Below, in pieces: positions 8,624-17,495 of a DNA stretch of 64,000 nucleotides. The first letter of the stretch is position 1. Each line of letters begins with the position of its first letter. Origin of the DNA: Streptomyces sp. 6-11-2. GTDB taxonomy: Bacteria > Actinomycetota > Actinomycetes > Streptomycetales > Streptomycetaceae. Position numbers and translations under genes: made by a program. The DNA is taken from contig NZ_BJOR01000001.1 in assembly GCF_006540305.1 (NCBI RefSeq), positions 5,766,001-5,830,000 on the forward strand, given 5' to 3'. The notes beneath the pieces are model-generated. The model searched no databases and had not been told where the DNA came from. It worked only from the letters and a program-made list of their open reading frames with translations.

Positions 8624-9234
8624 GTGAGGGTGGCCGGCGAGCCGAATGCGAAACAGTGCACGAAATGCAAGCGAGAGCTACCTCTTGCCGCATTCGCGCG
8701 GGACAAGAATCGACGTGATGGCCTCCAGGTGCACTGCCGGGAGTGCGTGGCGGAGTACAGCGCCGCGCACTACCGGCGCCGCCGGGAAGTCGTGGGCAAG
8801 TCGGTTCGGGCGAAGGTGGAGGTCCCGGCCGGGCAAAAGTTCTGCCGGACGTGTGGTGAGGTCAAGCCGCACAGTGAGTGGCATCGCAACGCGACTGCGT
8901 CGGACGGTCTGTCGACGCGTTGCAAGGCGTGCCGTGCCATCCAGGGACGGCAGGATCACCTGAAGCGCCGGTACGGCTTGACCGAAGCCGAGCGCGAGGA
9001 GTTGATCGCCTCATAGGGGGCGTCTGCTGTATATGTCTCTCGGCTCCACCAGAGCATGTGGATCACTGCCATGAGACGGGTAGGGTCCGTGGCGTACTGT
9101 GCTTCAGCTGCAATGCTGCACTGGGGCAGTTCAAGGATCGGCCCGATGCCATAAGGCGGGCTGCTGCTTACGTGGAGGGAAACGCGTGGAAGCCAACACT
9201 CGTAGCACCGGGCGTCTACCAGCTGCCTTCCTGA
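8624..9234 (+). pseudogene. Frameshifted HNH (endonuclease VII-like) nuclease gene
   Basis: Two overlapping frames together encode one protein. The first runs 8624-9016 (CTKCKRELP, CxxC pairs, KACRAIQGRQ) and stops at TAG 9014. The second frame continues from about 9013 with GGVCCICLSAPPEHVDHCHETG and [10 protein letters not shown] to 9234. The combined product has two N-terminal CxxC zinc ribbons and an HNH/recombination-endonuclease-VII domain (C-x2-C, DHCH, C-x2-C, N). A single missing base near 9011-9016 explains the break; no convincing programmed-slippage heptamer is present. Base composition is less GC-rich than the neighbours, suggesting acquisition. The 3' end (9186-9234) overlaps the prcB start and contains its ribosome site. 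A sequencing error cannot be excluded. Confidence 0.75.
9174..9188 (+). promoter_or_regulatory. Ribosome site deciding the prcB start, inside the HNH frame
   Basis: GGAGGG at 9174-9179 lies 6 bases before GTG 9186. This gives PrcB a 281-residue length and a 53-residue propeptide, as expected for Streptomyces PrcB. The site lies within the last codons of the HNH frame. Confidence 0.75.
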
Positions 9235-10031
9235 CGCCCGGGTCCTCCTCGTTCATGGACTTTCTCGCCGAGCACCAGCCGGAGCTGCTCCCGGGGAAGC
9301 GGCAGCTGCCCCCGACCCACGGCGTGATCGAGGCGCCGCACGGCACCACCATCGTGGCGACGACCTTCCCGGGCGGTGTCGTCCTGGCCGGTGACCGGCG
9401 GGCGACGATGGGGAACGTGATCGCGCAGCGGGACATCGAGAAGGTGTTCCCGGCGGACGAGTACTCCGCCGTCGGCATCGCCGGCACCGCCGGTCTGGCG
9501 GTGGAGATGGTGAAGCTGTTCCAGCTGGAGCTGGAGCACTTCGAGAAGGTCGAGGGGACGCAGCTCTCGCTGGAGGGCAAGGCGAACCGGCTGTCGACCA
9601 TGATCCGCTCCAACCTGGGCATGGCCATGCAGGGTCTGGCCGTGGTCCCGCTCTTCGCGGGGTACGACCTGGACCGCGAGAAGGGCCGGATCTTCTCCTA
9701 CGACGTGACGGGCGGCCGTTCCGAGGAGCACGGCTACGCGGCCACGGGCTCCGGCTCGATCTTCGCGCGCGGCGCGATGAAGAAGCTCTTCCGGGAGGAC
9801 CTGACCGAGGCCGAGGCCACGACGCTGGTGGTCCAGGCCCTGTACGACGCGGCAGACGACGACTCGGCGACCGGTGGTCCCGATGTCGCCCGCCGGATCT
9901 ATCCGATCGTCACCGTGATCACCGAGGACGGATTCCGCCGGATCACCGAGGACGAGTCCTCGGAGATCGCCCGCTCGGTGCTCCAGCGGCGCTTGGAGCA
10001 GCCGGACGGCCCGCGGGCCGCGCTGCTGTAG
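9186..10031 (+). CDS. prcB: 20S proteasome beta subunit PrcB
   Basis: This is the proteolytic subunit of the 20S core. The 281-residue precursor is cleaved at HG|TT, exposing Thr54 as the catalytic N-terminal nucleophile of the mature Ntn hydrolase. The motif GDRRAT and the downstream [10 protein letters not shown] region match actinobacterial beta subunits. The GTG start at 9186 is supported by GGAGGG six bases upstream. It overlaps the 3' end of the HNH frame by 49 bases in another frame, so its translation may once have been coupled to that gene. prcA follows after 59 bases. Confidence 0.97.
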   Translation: MEANTRSTGRLPAAFLTPGSSSFMDFLAEHQPELLPGKRQLPPTHGVIEAPHGTTIVATTFPGGVVLAGDRRATMGNVIAQRDIEKVFPADEYSAVGIAGTAGLAVEMVKLFQLELEHFEKVEGTQLSLEGKANRLSTMIRSNLGMAMQGLAVVPLFAGYDLDREKGRIFSYDVTGGRSEEHGYAATGSGSIFARGAMKKLFREDLTEAEATTLVVQALYDAADDDSATGGPDVARRIYPIVTVITEDGFRRITEDESSEIARSVLQRRLEQPDGPRAALL

Positions 10032-10090
10032 CCGGCGCCCGGATCTTGTTCGGTGATCCAGTGACTTCTACAGAAAGGGACGGATAGCCG

Positions 10091-10843
10091 GTGTCGACGC
10101 CGTTCTATGTATCACCTCAGCAGGCCATGGCCGACCGGGCGGAGTACGCCCGCAAGGGCATCGCCCGTGGCCGCAGCCTGGTCGTGCTGCAGTACGCCGA
10201 CGGAATCGTGTTCGTCGGTGAGAACCCGTCCCGCGCGCTGCACAAGTTCAGCGAGATCTACGACCGGATCGCGTTCGCGGCCGCCGGCAAGTACAACGAG
10301 TACGAGAACCTGCGCATCGGCGGCGTCCGCTACGCCGACCTGCGCGGTTACACCTACGACCGGGACGACGTGACCGCCCGCGGTCTGGCGAACGTGTACG
10401 CCCAGACACTGGGCACGATCTTCTCCAGCGCCGCCGAGAAGCCGTACGAGGTGGAGCTGGTGGTCGCCGAGGTGGGGGAGACCCCGGACGGCGACCAGAT
10501 CTACCGGCTGCCGCACGACGGCTCGATCGTGGACGAGCACGGCTCGGTCGCGGTCGGCGGCAACGCCGAGCAGATCAGCGGCTACCTGGACCAGCGCCAC
10601 CGGGACGGCATGTCGCTGGCGGAGGCGCTGAAGCTGGCCGTGCAGGCCCTGTCCCGCGACACCAACGGCAGTGAGCGGGAGATCCCCGCCGAGCGCCTGG
10701 AGGTGGCGGTGCTGGACCGTACGCGGCCGCAGAAGCGCAAGTTCAAGCGCATCGTGGGCCGTCAGCTGGGCAGGCTGCTCGAGGCCGACGGCGCGGCGAC
10801 CGAGGCGGAGAGCGCCGAGGAGGACGGTTCCGAGGAGAAGTAG
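10091..10843 (+). CDS. prcA: 20S proteasome alpha subunit PrcA
   Basis: This 250-residue non-catalytic outer-ring subunit forms the gated entry pore and docks the Arc C-terminal GQYL. The N-terminal segment [24 protein letters not shown] is the conserved alpha-ring helix and gate region. The acidic C-terminal tail ends [11 protein letters not shown] 10091 follows AAAGGGACGGA. Co-transcribed with prcB, it ends at a clear hairpin with a T tract (10864-10907). Confidence 0.97.
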   Translation: MSTPFYVSPQQAMADRAEYARKGIARGRSLVVLQYADGIVFVGENPSRALHKFSEIYDRIAFAAAGKYNEYENLRIGGVRYADLRGYTYDRDDVTARGLANVYAQTLGTIFSSAAEKPYEVELVVAEVGETPDGDQIYRLPHDGSIVDEHGSVAVGGNAEQISGYLDQRHRDGMSLAEALKLAVQALSRDTNGSEREIPAERLEVAVLDRTRPQKRKFKRIVGRQLGRLLEADGAATEAESAEEDGSEEK

Positions 10844-10863
10844 TCCCGCTCCGCAGCCCCGTT

Positions 10864-10907
10864 CCCGGGTGCCCCGGCCTGCTGTGGGCCGGGGCACCGG
10901 GCGTTTT
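10864..10907 (+). terminator. Terminator of prcBA
   Basis: GTGCCCCGGCC (10869-10879) pairs with GGCCGGGGCAC (10887-10897), extended by CCCG/CGGG with one bulge, and is followed by TTTT at 10904-10907. It also lies at the 3' end of the convergent LacI gene. Confidence 0.8.
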
Positions 10908-10924
10908 CAGGGCGCCGGGCGGTT

Positions 10925-11941
10925 TCAGGAGGGGCCGGGCGGCGCCGTGGAGCCCCGTACCACGAGTTCCACGGGGATGTCCCCGCCGACGGGAGCGCGG
11001 CCCTCCAGAACGGCCAGCAGGGCGTGCATGCCCCGCTCGCCGAACAGCTCGGCGTCCAGCCGCACCGTGGTGAGCTCGGGGTCGATGGCGGTGGCCAGGG
11101 CGAGGTCGTCGAGGCCGGTGACGGAGACGTCGTCGGGCACGCGCAGGCCGAGGCGTCGCAGGGCCTTGTAGGCGCCTGCGGCGAGCTTGTCGTCGTCGCA
11201 GACCAGCGCGGTGGGCCGGGGCCCGGGGGCGCTCACGGCGGCCTCGGTGGCGGCCCTGGCGTCCTCGATGGAGATGGGGGCGCGCGCGGTGCGTACCGAG
11301 GTGCCGGGCACCGCGCCCACCCGGGCGCCGAGCTCCCTCGCCCGCACCTCGAAGGTCCAGGAGGCCACGTCCGCCGCGAGGTGCAGGAAGCGCCGGTGAC
11401 CGAGCCCGAGCAGATGGTCGGCGACCTGGCGTACGCCGTCGGCGATGTCCAGGTTGACGGTCGCGGCGCCCAGGCTGCCCGCGGGGTCGCTGTCCAGCAT
11501 GACCAGCGGCAGCTGGTCGCCGCGGATCGCGGAGAGCGCGTCGGCGGCCATGGAGGAGGCGATCACGCCGTCCAGCGCCGCCTGGGCCGAGGCGAACGGG
11601 TTCCGGGCCGGGCCGATGCCCTCGGGGGAGGGGTAGAGGACGACGCCGAAGCCGTGCTCGGCGGCGACGCGCGCGGCGCCGGTGTAGACGCCGGCGAAGA
11701 ACTCGGTGGTCAGCGCGGGGACGACCAGGAGCACGGTCCGGGTGCGGCCGAGGCGCAGGTTGCGGGCGGCGAGGTTGGGCCGGTAGCCGAGTTCCTCGGC
11801 GGCCCGGCGCACCCGTTCGGCGGTCGCCTGCGACACCCGGCCGCGCCACTTGTCGCCGAGGACCAGGGAGACGGCGGCCTGGGACACCCCGGCGGCGTGC
11901 GCGACGTCACGGCTGGTGGGGCGCGTGCTGCTTCGTGCCAC
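10925..11941 (-). CDS. LacI-family transcriptional regulator
   Basis: This 338-residue regulator has the N-terminal helix-turn-helix TSRDVAHAAGVSQAAVSLVLGDK, the hinge helix (ERVRRAAEELGYRPNLAARNLR) and a periplasmic-binding-protein-like effector domain ending in the usual VTGLDD...TTVRLDAELFGERG. GTG 11941 has AAGGAG about 10 bases upstream. It is divergent from an MFS transporter, 120 bases apart, with TACGTAT dyads between them, so it very probably controls that transporter and itself. The effector is unknown; LacI regulators usually bind sugars or nucleosides. Confidence 0.92.
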   Translation of the reverse strand: MARSSTRPTSRDVAHAAGVSQAAVSLVLGDKWRGRVSQATAERVRRAAEELGYRPNLAARNLRLGRTRTVLLVVPALTTEFFAGVYTGAARVAAEHGFGVVLYPSPEGIGPARNPFASAQAALDGVIASSMAADALSAIRGDQLPLVMLDSDPAGSLGAATVNLDIADGVRQVADHLLGLGHRRFLHLAADVASWTFEVRARELGARVGAVPGTSVRTARAPISIEDARAATEAAVSAPGPRPTALVCDDDKLAAGAYKALRRLGLRVPDDVSVTGLDDLALATAIDPELTTVRLDAELFGERGMHALLAVLEGRAPVGGDIPVELVVRGSTAPPGPS

Positions 11942-11983
11942 CGCGGGGACGCTCCTTCGTCTGGACTGGTGAACAGCGCACAT

Positions 11984-12014
11984 GGTACGTATGACCGAGA
12001 ACGTTATACGTAAC
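11984..12014. promoter_or_regulatory. Candidate LacI operator pair
   Basis: GGTACGTATGAC (11984-11995) and GTTATACGTAAC (12003-12014) are inverted copies of one another (10 of 12 positions match when one is reversed), separated by 7 bases. The second is itself a GTTA/TAAC dyad. They lie in the divergent LacI/MFS intergenic region, where an operator is expected. Confidence 0.5.
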
Positions 12015-12061
12015 ACCAGAGGTTGCTCCAGCACCTCGGGCGAACCGGTGGAAGGCAGGCG

Positions 12062-13330
12062 ATGGCCGTGGGATTCGGGGGATACCTGGAGATCCTCAGG
12101 GCGAGGCACGCCGCCCGGCTGCTGACCGGCACCCTCGTGGGGCGGCTGCCCAACGCCACCGCGGCGATCGCCATCGTGCTGTTCGTCCGCGCGGAGGGCG
12201 GCACGTACAGCCTCGCGGGGGCGCTGGCGGCGGTGTACGGCGTGGCCAACGCGGTGGGCCAGCCCGTGCTCGGGCGCCTGGTGGACATGCACGGACAGCC
12301 CCGCGTCCAGCTGCCCGCCGCGCTCGCCGCGGCGCTGGCGATGACGGTCTTCGCCCTGACCGGCACCCAGCCGCCCGCCGTGGCGTACACGGCCGTGGCG
12401 GCGGCCGGGCTCTTCACCCCGCCGCTGGAGGGCGGTCTGCGGGCGCTGTGGCCCTCGGTGCTGCGCAGGGACGACCAGGTGCACACGGCCTACGCGATGG
12501 ACGCCGTCGCACAGGAAGTGATGTTCACCGTCGGCCCGTTGCTCGTGACCCTCTGCGTCTCGCTGTGGTCGGCGCAGGCGGCGCTGGTGGTGCTGAACGC
12601 CGTCGGCGTACTGGGCGCGCTGTCCGTGGTCGTCTCGCCGCCCTCGCGGGCCTGGCGTTCGGCGCCCCGGGAGGCGCACTGGCTGGGCGCGCTGCGCTCG
12701 CCCGGCCTGCTGGCGCTGCTCGGCGCATTCCTCTTCGTCGGTGTCGCCATGGGCTCCATCACGGTGGCGGCGGTGCCCTACGCGGACGACCACGGCGGAG
12801 ACGCGGTCTACGGTTGGCTGATGGCCGCCCTGGGGCTGGGCGCGCTGGTCGGCGGCGCCGTCTACGGCGCGCGCCAGTGGGCCGGCGCGCCCGAGCGGCG
12901 ACTGCGCCTGCTGGTGGGTCTTCTGGCGGTGTGTTACCTGCCGCTGCTGCTGATGCCCGGAGCGGTGGCCATGGTGGCGCTGACGGTGCTGGCCGGGGTG
13001 TTCCTGGCGCCCTGCATCGCCTGCGCGTTCATCATCGTGGACCGGCACGCGCCGGCCGGCACGGTGACGGAGGCCTTCTCCTGGCTGGTGACGACGTTCA
13101 CCGTGGGCGCGTCCGTCGGAACGGGTGTCGCGGGCCCGGTGGTCGAGGCGGGCGGCGCGCTCTGGGGCTTCGCGGTGCCGGGCGTCGCCGGGGCCGTGTC
13201 GCTGCTGGTGTTGCTGGTCACCGGGCGGGTCCTCACAGCTCCCGTTGGGCGGGCGGTGGTTGCTGCTTCATCGGAAAATGATCCAAATCGTGCTGCCGAA
13301 CCCCGTTTGAGCGCAGAGGATCGGGCGTAA
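12062..13330 (+). CDS. MFS transporter
   Basis: This 422-residue membrane protein has about 12 hydrophobic segments and the typical MFS loop motif G-x-L-V-D-x-x-G (GRLVDMHG) after the second to third helix. The substrate is unknown; the family resembles drug or small-metabolite exporters. ATG 12062 follows GGAAGGCAGG. It is divergent from the LacI regulator that probably controls it and ends only 9 bases before pafA, so it may be co-transcribed with the Pup ligase, an arrangement that inserts an unrelated transporter in the proteasome locus. Confidence 0.85.
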   Translation: MAVGFGGYLEILRARHAARLLTGTLVGRLPNATAAIAIVLFVRAEGGTYSLAGALAAVYGVANAVGQPVLGRLVDMHGQPRVQLPAALAAALAMTVFALTGTQPPAVAYTAVAAAGLFTPPLEGGLRALWPSVLRRDDQVHTAYAMDAVAQEVMFTVGPLLVTLCVSLWSAQAALVVLNAVGVLGALSVVVSPPSRAWRSAPREAHWLGALRSPGLLALLGAFLFVGVAMGSITVAAVPYADDHGGDAVYGWLMAALGLGALVGGAVYGARQWAGAPERRLRLLVGLLAVCYLPLLLMPGAVAMVALTVLAGVFLAPCIACAFIIVDRHAPAGTVTEAFSWLVTTFTVGASVGTGVAGPVVEAGGALWGFAVPGVAGAVSLLVLLVTGRVLTAPVGRAVVAASSENDPNRAAEPRLSAEDRA

Positions 13331-13339
13331 TGTTCAGTC

Positions 13340-14701
13340 ATGGACCGCCGCATTTTCGGGCTGGAGAACGAGTACGGCGTCACGTGCACGTTCAGGGGAC
13401 AGCGCCGCCTGTCGCCTGACGAGGTGGCGCGGTACCTCTTCCGCCGTGTCGTGTCATGGGGCCGCAGCAGCAATGTGTTTCTGCGAAACGGCGCCCGGCT
13501 CTATCTCGACGTGGGATCACACCCGGAATACGCGACACCCGAGTGTGACAATGTGATCGAACTGGTCACCCACGACAAGGCCGGCGAGCGCATTCTCGAA
13601 GGACTCCTGGTGGACGCGGAACGACGCCTGCACGAGGAGGGAATCGCGGGCGACGTCTACCTTTTCAAGAACAACACCGACTCGGCGGGCAACTCCTACG
13701 GCTGCCACGAGAACTATCTGGTGGCACGGCACGGAGAGTTCTCGCGTCTCGCGGACATCCTCATCCCGTTCCTGGTCACCAGGCAGCTGCTCTGCGGGGC
13801 GGGCAAGGTGCTGCAGACCCCGCGCGGGGCGGTGTACTGCGTGAGCCAGCGGGCCGAGCACATCTGGGAGGGCGTCTCCTCGGCGACCACCCGTTCGCGG
13901 CCCATCATCAACACCCGCGACGAGCCGCACGCGGACGCGGAGCGCTACCGGCGGCTGCACGTCATCGTCGGCGACTCCAACATGTCCGAGACGACGATGC
14001 TGCTCAAGGTGGGCGCGACCGACCTGGTGCTGCGCATGATCGAGGCGGGCACGGTGATGCGCGACCTGACCCTGGAGAACCCGATCCGGGCGATCCGCGA
14101 GGTCAGCCACGACATCACGGGCCGCCGCAAGGTGCGCCTGGCCAGCGGCCGGGAGGCCTCCGCGCTGGAGGTGCAGCGGGAGTACTACGAGAAGGCCGTG
14201 GACTTCTGCGAGCGGCGCGGTATCCGCACCGGCACGGTGGAGCAGGTGCTGGAGCTGTGGGGCCGTACGCTGGACGCGATCGAGACCGAGGACCTCGACC
14301 GCATCGGCACCGAGATCGACTGGGTGATGAAGTACAAGCTCATCGAGCGGTACCGGGCCAAGCACAACATGACCATGTCGCACCCGCGGGTCGCCCAGAT
14401 AGACCTCGCCTACCACGACATCCACCGCCGTCGTGGCCTGTACTACCTGCTGGAGAAGAAGGGTCAAGCCACCCGGATCTGCAACGACATGAAGATCTTC
14501 GAGGGCAAGTCGGTTCCCCCGCAGACCACTCGGGCACGGCTGCGCGGCGACTTCATCCGGCGGGCGCAGGAACAGCGCAGGGACTTCACCGTCGACTGGG
14601 TGCACCTGAAGCTCAACGACCAGGCACAGCGGACGGTGTTGTGCAAGGACCCGTTCCGTTCGGTGGACGACCGGGTGGAGAAGCTGATCGCCGGAATGTG
14701 A
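13340..14701 (+). CDS. pafA: PafA, Pup-protein ligase
   Basis: This 453-residue ATP-dependent ligase joins the Pup C-terminal Glu to substrate lysines. The N-terminus [13 protein letters not shown] carries the ATP/Mg-binding Glu9, and D57 in [15 protein letters not shown] is the conserved active-site Asp. The Dop-specific loop is absent, which separates PafA from its paralogue Dop at 6667. The family-wide [15 protein letters not shown] is present in both. The gene starts 9 bases after the MFS stop, with no strong Shine-Dalgarno sequence, so translation may depend on upstream coupling. A hairpin follows at 14754-14778. Confidence 0.96.
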   Translation: MDRRIFGLENEYGVTCTFRGQRRLSPDEVARYLFRRVVSWGRSSNVFLRNGARLYLDVGSHPEYATPECDNVIELVTHDKAGERILEGLLVDAERRLHEEGIAGDVYLFKNNTDSAGNSYGCHENYLVARHGEFSRLADILIPFLVTRQLLCGAGKVLQTPRGAVYCVSQRAEHIWEGVSSATTRSRPIINTRDEPHADAERYRRLHVIVGDSNMSETTMLLKVGATDLVLRMIEAGTVMRDLTLENPIRAIREVSHDITGRRKVRLASGREASALEVQREYYEKAVDFCERRGIRTGTVEQVLELWGRTLDAIETEDLDRIGTEIDWVMKYKLIERYRAKHNMTMSHPRVAQIDLAYHDIHRRRGLYYLLEKKGQATRICNDMKIFEGKSVPPQTTRARLRGDFIRRAQEQRRDFTVDWVHLKLNDQAQRTVLCKDPFRSVDDRVEKLIAGM

Positions 14702-14753
14702 GCCCGGCGGGACGAGGACGCCGGATCAACACGAGAACCGGAACGCCACACGG

Positions 14754-14778
14754 GCGCCGTACGTTCACCGTACGGCGC
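14754..14778 (+). terminator. Hairpin terminator after pafA
   Basis: GCGCCGTACG (14754-14763) pairs perfectly with CGTACGGCGC (14769-14778) around a 5-base loop. It lies between pafA and the FKBP lipoprotein gene. Confidence 0.7.
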
Positions 14779-14842
14779 TCCGCTCACGACGTAGAGTTGC
14801 GCGCACGCCATCAGAAGATCGACCGATTACGAGGCCCCCACC

Positions 14843-15844
14843 GTGCGCCGACGCTCACTTCTTCTTTCCGTACCCGCGGGACTTGTCACCCTGGCCGCCT
14901 GCGGCAACGACAAGGCCGGTTCGAGCAAGGCCAGCGAGAGCGCGTCGCCGTCGCCCTCCGAGCCGTCCGCGGCGCCCTCGCCGAAGATCGTCTCCGGGCC
15001 GCTGCCGGCGATCACCGCGGGCACGAAGTTCGGCGAGAAGCCGACCGTCGCCAAGGGCAGTGGTGAACCGTCGAAGGACATCGCCGTCAAGACGGTGATC
15101 GCGGGCGGTGGCCGCACCATCGCGGAGAACGACTACGTCCAGGCGCACTACCTGGGCCAGATCTGGAACTCGGCGAAGCTCTTCGACAACTCCTACGACC
15201 GCAAGGCCCCCCTGGTCATCCAGCTCGCCCAGGGCACGATCATCGACGGCTGGCGCTATGCCCTCGCCGGCAAGAAGGTGGGCAGCCGCGTCCTGTTCTC
15301 CGTGCCGCCCACCTGGGGATACGGCACGCAGGGCAACGCCCAGGCCGGGATCAAGGGCACCGACACGCTGGTGTTCGTCGTCGACCTCCAGGACACCTTC
15401 AACTCCAAGAGCTCGGCCAAGGGCAAGACGGTCGCCCAGGACAACGCCGACCTGCCCAAGATCGGCACCAACACCGACGGCGCCGCCCCGTCCATCACCG
15501 TGCCCAGGACGGCCGCGCCCAAGAAGCTCGTGGCCGACTACGTGATCGAGGGCGACGGTCCCGTGGTCAAGCCGGAGAACACCGTGCTCGTCCAGTACAA
15601 GGGCGTGCTGTGGGACGGCGGCAAGGAGTTCGACTCGACGTACAAGCGCGATGCGCTGACCTCGTTCTCCCTCCAGCAGGTCGTCAAGGGCTGGGCCGAC
15701 GGACTGGCCGGCAAGAAGGTCGGCAGCCGGGTCCTGATCGTCGTTCCGCCGGCCCTGGGCTACGGCGACAACCCGCCCCCCAACAGCGGCATCAAGAAGG
15801 ACTCGGTGCTGGTCTTCACGGTGGACATCCTGGCGGCGATGTAG
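14843..15844 (+). CDS. Lipoprotein with two tandem FKBP-type prolyl isomerase domains
   Basis: This 333-residue extracytoplasmic peptidyl-prolyl isomerase has an N-terminal signal with lipobox LAAC (Cys20), so it is predicted to be a membrane-anchored lipoprotein. A Ser/Pro-rich linker follows. Two FKBP domains (about residues 88-185 and 235-333) each keep the core pattern of dense beta strands with GW-x-x-x-L-x-GKKVGSRVL and YG. The first domain has an atypical front half. It probably assists folding of exported proteins, consistent with tatAC a few kilobases downstream. GTG 14843 is the start; a second, soluble FKBP follows after 91 bases. Confidence 0.9.
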   Translation: MRRRSLLLSVPAGLVTLAACGNDKAGSSKASESASPSPSEPSAAPSPKIVSGPLPAITAGTKFGEKPTVAKGSGEPSKDIAVKTVIAGGGRTIAENDYVQAHYLGQIWNSAKLFDNSYDRKAPLVIQLAQGTIIDGWRYALAGKKVGSRVLFSVPPTWGYGTQGNAQAGIKGTDTLVFVVDLQDTFNSKSSAKGKTVAQDNADLPKIGTNTDGAAPSITVPRTAAPKKLVADYVIEGDGPVVKPENTVLVQYKGVLWDGGKEFDSTYKRDALTSFSLQQVVKGWADGLAGKKVGSRVLIVVPPALGYGDNPPPNSGIKKDSVLVFTVDILAAM

Positions 15845-15935
15845 CACCGCGCCACGGTCTCCCGGCGCGGGCGCGCACCCGGCGGGGATGTCAGACTGTG
15901 CAGGTTGCCTTGTCGTAGATGAGCAGGAGAAACAC

Positions 15936-16307
15936 GTGAGCATCGAGAAGCCCGAGATCGACTTCCCGGGCGGCGAGCCCCCGGCGGATCTCGAGATCAA
16001 GGAGATCTGGGAGGGCGACGGGCCCGTGGCCAAGGCCGGCGACACCGTCGCCGTCCACTACGTCGGCGTGGCCTTCTCCACCGGCGAGGAGTTCGACGCC
16101 TCCTGGAACCGTGGCACGCCGCTCCGCTTCCAGCTGGGTATCGGCCAGGTCATCGCCGGCTGGGACCAGGGTGTGCAGGGCATGAAGGTCGGCGGGCGCC
16201 GCCAGCTGACCATCCCGCCGCACCTCGCCTACGGCGACCGCGGCGCGGGCGGCCGGATCAAGCCGGGCGAGACGCTGATCTTCGTCTGCGACCTGGTCGC
16301 GGTCTGA
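15936..16307 (+). CDS. FKBP-type peptidyl-prolyl cis-trans isomerase, cytoplasmic
   Basis: This 123-residue single-domain FKBP has the full motif set: VHYVGVAFSTGEEFDAS, FQLGIGQVIAGWDQGVQGMKVGGRRQLTIP and the active-site Tyr in HLAYGDRG. It carries no signal peptide. GTG 15936 is chosen because AGGAGAAA lies just upstream; the frame extends 16 codons further without a ribosome site. It follows the double-FKBP lipoprotein and ends at a terminator with a T tract. Confidence 0.95.
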   Translation: MSIEKPEIDFPGGEPPADLEIKEIWEGDGPVAKAGDTVAVHYVGVAFSTGEEFDASWNRGTPLRFQLGIGQVIAGWDQGVQGMKVGGRRQLTIPPHLAYGDRGAGGRIKPGETLIFVCDLVAV

Positions 16308-16347
16308 TCGTCGTGCACCGGATCCGTGCTGGATCCGATCATCCGTG

Positions 16348-16382
16348 GGCCCATGCCTGTCCGGGCATGGGCCTCGGCTTTT
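16348..16382 (+). terminator. Terminator after the FKBP pair
   Basis: GGCCCATGCC (16348-16357) pairs perfectly with GGCATGGGCC (16364-16373), loop TGTCCG, followed by TTTT at 16379-16382. Confidence 0.82.
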
Positions 16383-16447
16383 GTCCGTACGCTGCGGGGC
16401 GGTACGGTCATCGGTCGTAAGGACCATACGGAAGGTGAAGGGCGTCG

Positions 16448-17476
16448 ATGGCCATTGCCAAGGCCGAGCGGCTGATGAACCTGGCGCTGTGCCTGCTCGG
16501 GACGCGGCGGCCGCTGAGCAAGCGCGAACTGCGGGAGTCCATCGAGGCCTACGTCGAGGCCTCCGGCCGGGACAGGGGCGTGGCCTCCGGCCGGGACAGG
16601 GGCGCTGCCTCCGGGTCGGAGAAGGGCGGCGTTGCGGCGTCCGACGACTCCTTCAACCGCATGTTCGAGCGGGACAAGGACGACCTGCGTGAGCTCGGGC
16701 TGGTCATCGAGACCGTGGAGAGCCTGGACGGCGAGGTCGGCTACCTGGCCCGCCGGGACAGCAACCGGCTGCCGCCCATCACCCTCGACGCCGAGGAGGC
16801 CGCCGCGCTCGGTCTGGCCGCCAAGGTCTGGCAGCAGGCCCGGCTGGCCGGGGCGGCCAGCGGCGCCCTGCAGAAGCTGCGCGCGGCCGGGCTGCCCGAG
16901 GACGTCGACCCCTACGAGGCGCACGGCGCGCTGGAGCCGCGCATCCCGGTGCACGAGGCCGCCTTCGAGCCGCTGATGCTGGCCTGCCGCGACCGCCGGC
17001 CGGTCGTCTTCGACTACCGCAAGGCCAACGCCGCCCAGCCCGGGACCCGGCACGTCGAGCCGTGGGCGCTGGAGTGCTGGCGCGGCCACTGGTACCTGGC
17101 CGGGTTCGACCGAGACCGGGGAGCCGAGCGGGTCTTCCGGCTGTCCAGGATCACCGGCAGGGTCCGTTCCCGGGGCAGCGGCTTCACCGCGCCGGTCCCG
17201 GACGTCGTCACCGTCCGCGAGACCGTGGCGAGCTGGGCGGGCGAGAGCGCCGACCGCTCCGCGCGGATCCGGCTGCGCGCGGACGCGGGGTACCCCCTTC
17301 GGGCGAAGGCCACCGCAGTGCGGGAACGGGGAGACGGCTGGGACGAGTTGGACATCCCGTACGGACACGGGCTGGACGCCTGGCTGGTCGAGTTCGGACC
17401 GGACGTGGTGGTCCTGGAGCCGGCCGAGCTGCGGGCGGACGTGCTGGACCGGCTGCGTGCCGTGGCCGGGGGCTGA
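16448..17476 (+). CDS. pafB: PafB, WYL-domain transcriptional regulator
   Basis: This 342-residue protein has an N-terminal winged helix-turn-helix and a WYL domain (CRDRRPVVFDYRK...HVEPWALECWRGHWYLAGFDRDR...FRLSRI), followed by the WCX domain. In mycobacteria PafB and PafC together activate the LexA-independent DNA-damage response; the ligand of WYL is thought to be single-stranded DNA. A 24-bp tandem repeat (16559-16606) inserts ASGRDRGV/ASGRDRGA in the DNA-binding region between recognition elements. ATG 16448 has GGAAGGTGAAGGGCG upstream. pafC follows 20 bases downstream. Confidence 0.9.
   Translation: MAIAKAERLMNLALCLLGTRRPLSKRELRESIEAYVEASGRDRGVASGRDRGAASGSEKGGVAASDDSFNRMFERDKDDLRELGLVIETVESLDGEVGYLARRDSNRLPPITLDAEEAAALGLAAKVWQQARLAGAASGALQKLRAAGLPEDVDPYEAHGALEPRIPVHEAAFEPLMLACRDRRPVVFDYRKANAAQPGTRHVEPWALECWRGHWYLAGFDRDRGAERVFRLSRITGRVRSRGSGFTAPVPDVVTVRETVASWAGESADRSARIRLRADAGYPLRAKATAVRERGDGWDELDIPYGHGLDAWLVEFGPDVVVLEPAELRADVLDRLRAVAGG
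16559..16614 (+). repeat. 24-bp in-frame tandem repeat in pafB
   Basis: Two nearly identical 24-base units (16559-16582 and 16583-16606) are followed by a third partial unit (16607-16614). They encode ASGRDRGV, ASGRDRGA and ASG. The repeat keeps the frame and lengthens a loop in the winged-helix domain. Confidence 0.85.
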
Positions 17477-17495
17477 GGGGGAGCGGAGCGACACT

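Noticed and set aside
9011..9021. Programmed -1 frameshift in the HNH gene
   Set aside because: The site reads CTCATAGGGGG and lacks a proper X-XXY-YYZ slippery heptamer and a downstream stem; a simple base loss is more likely.
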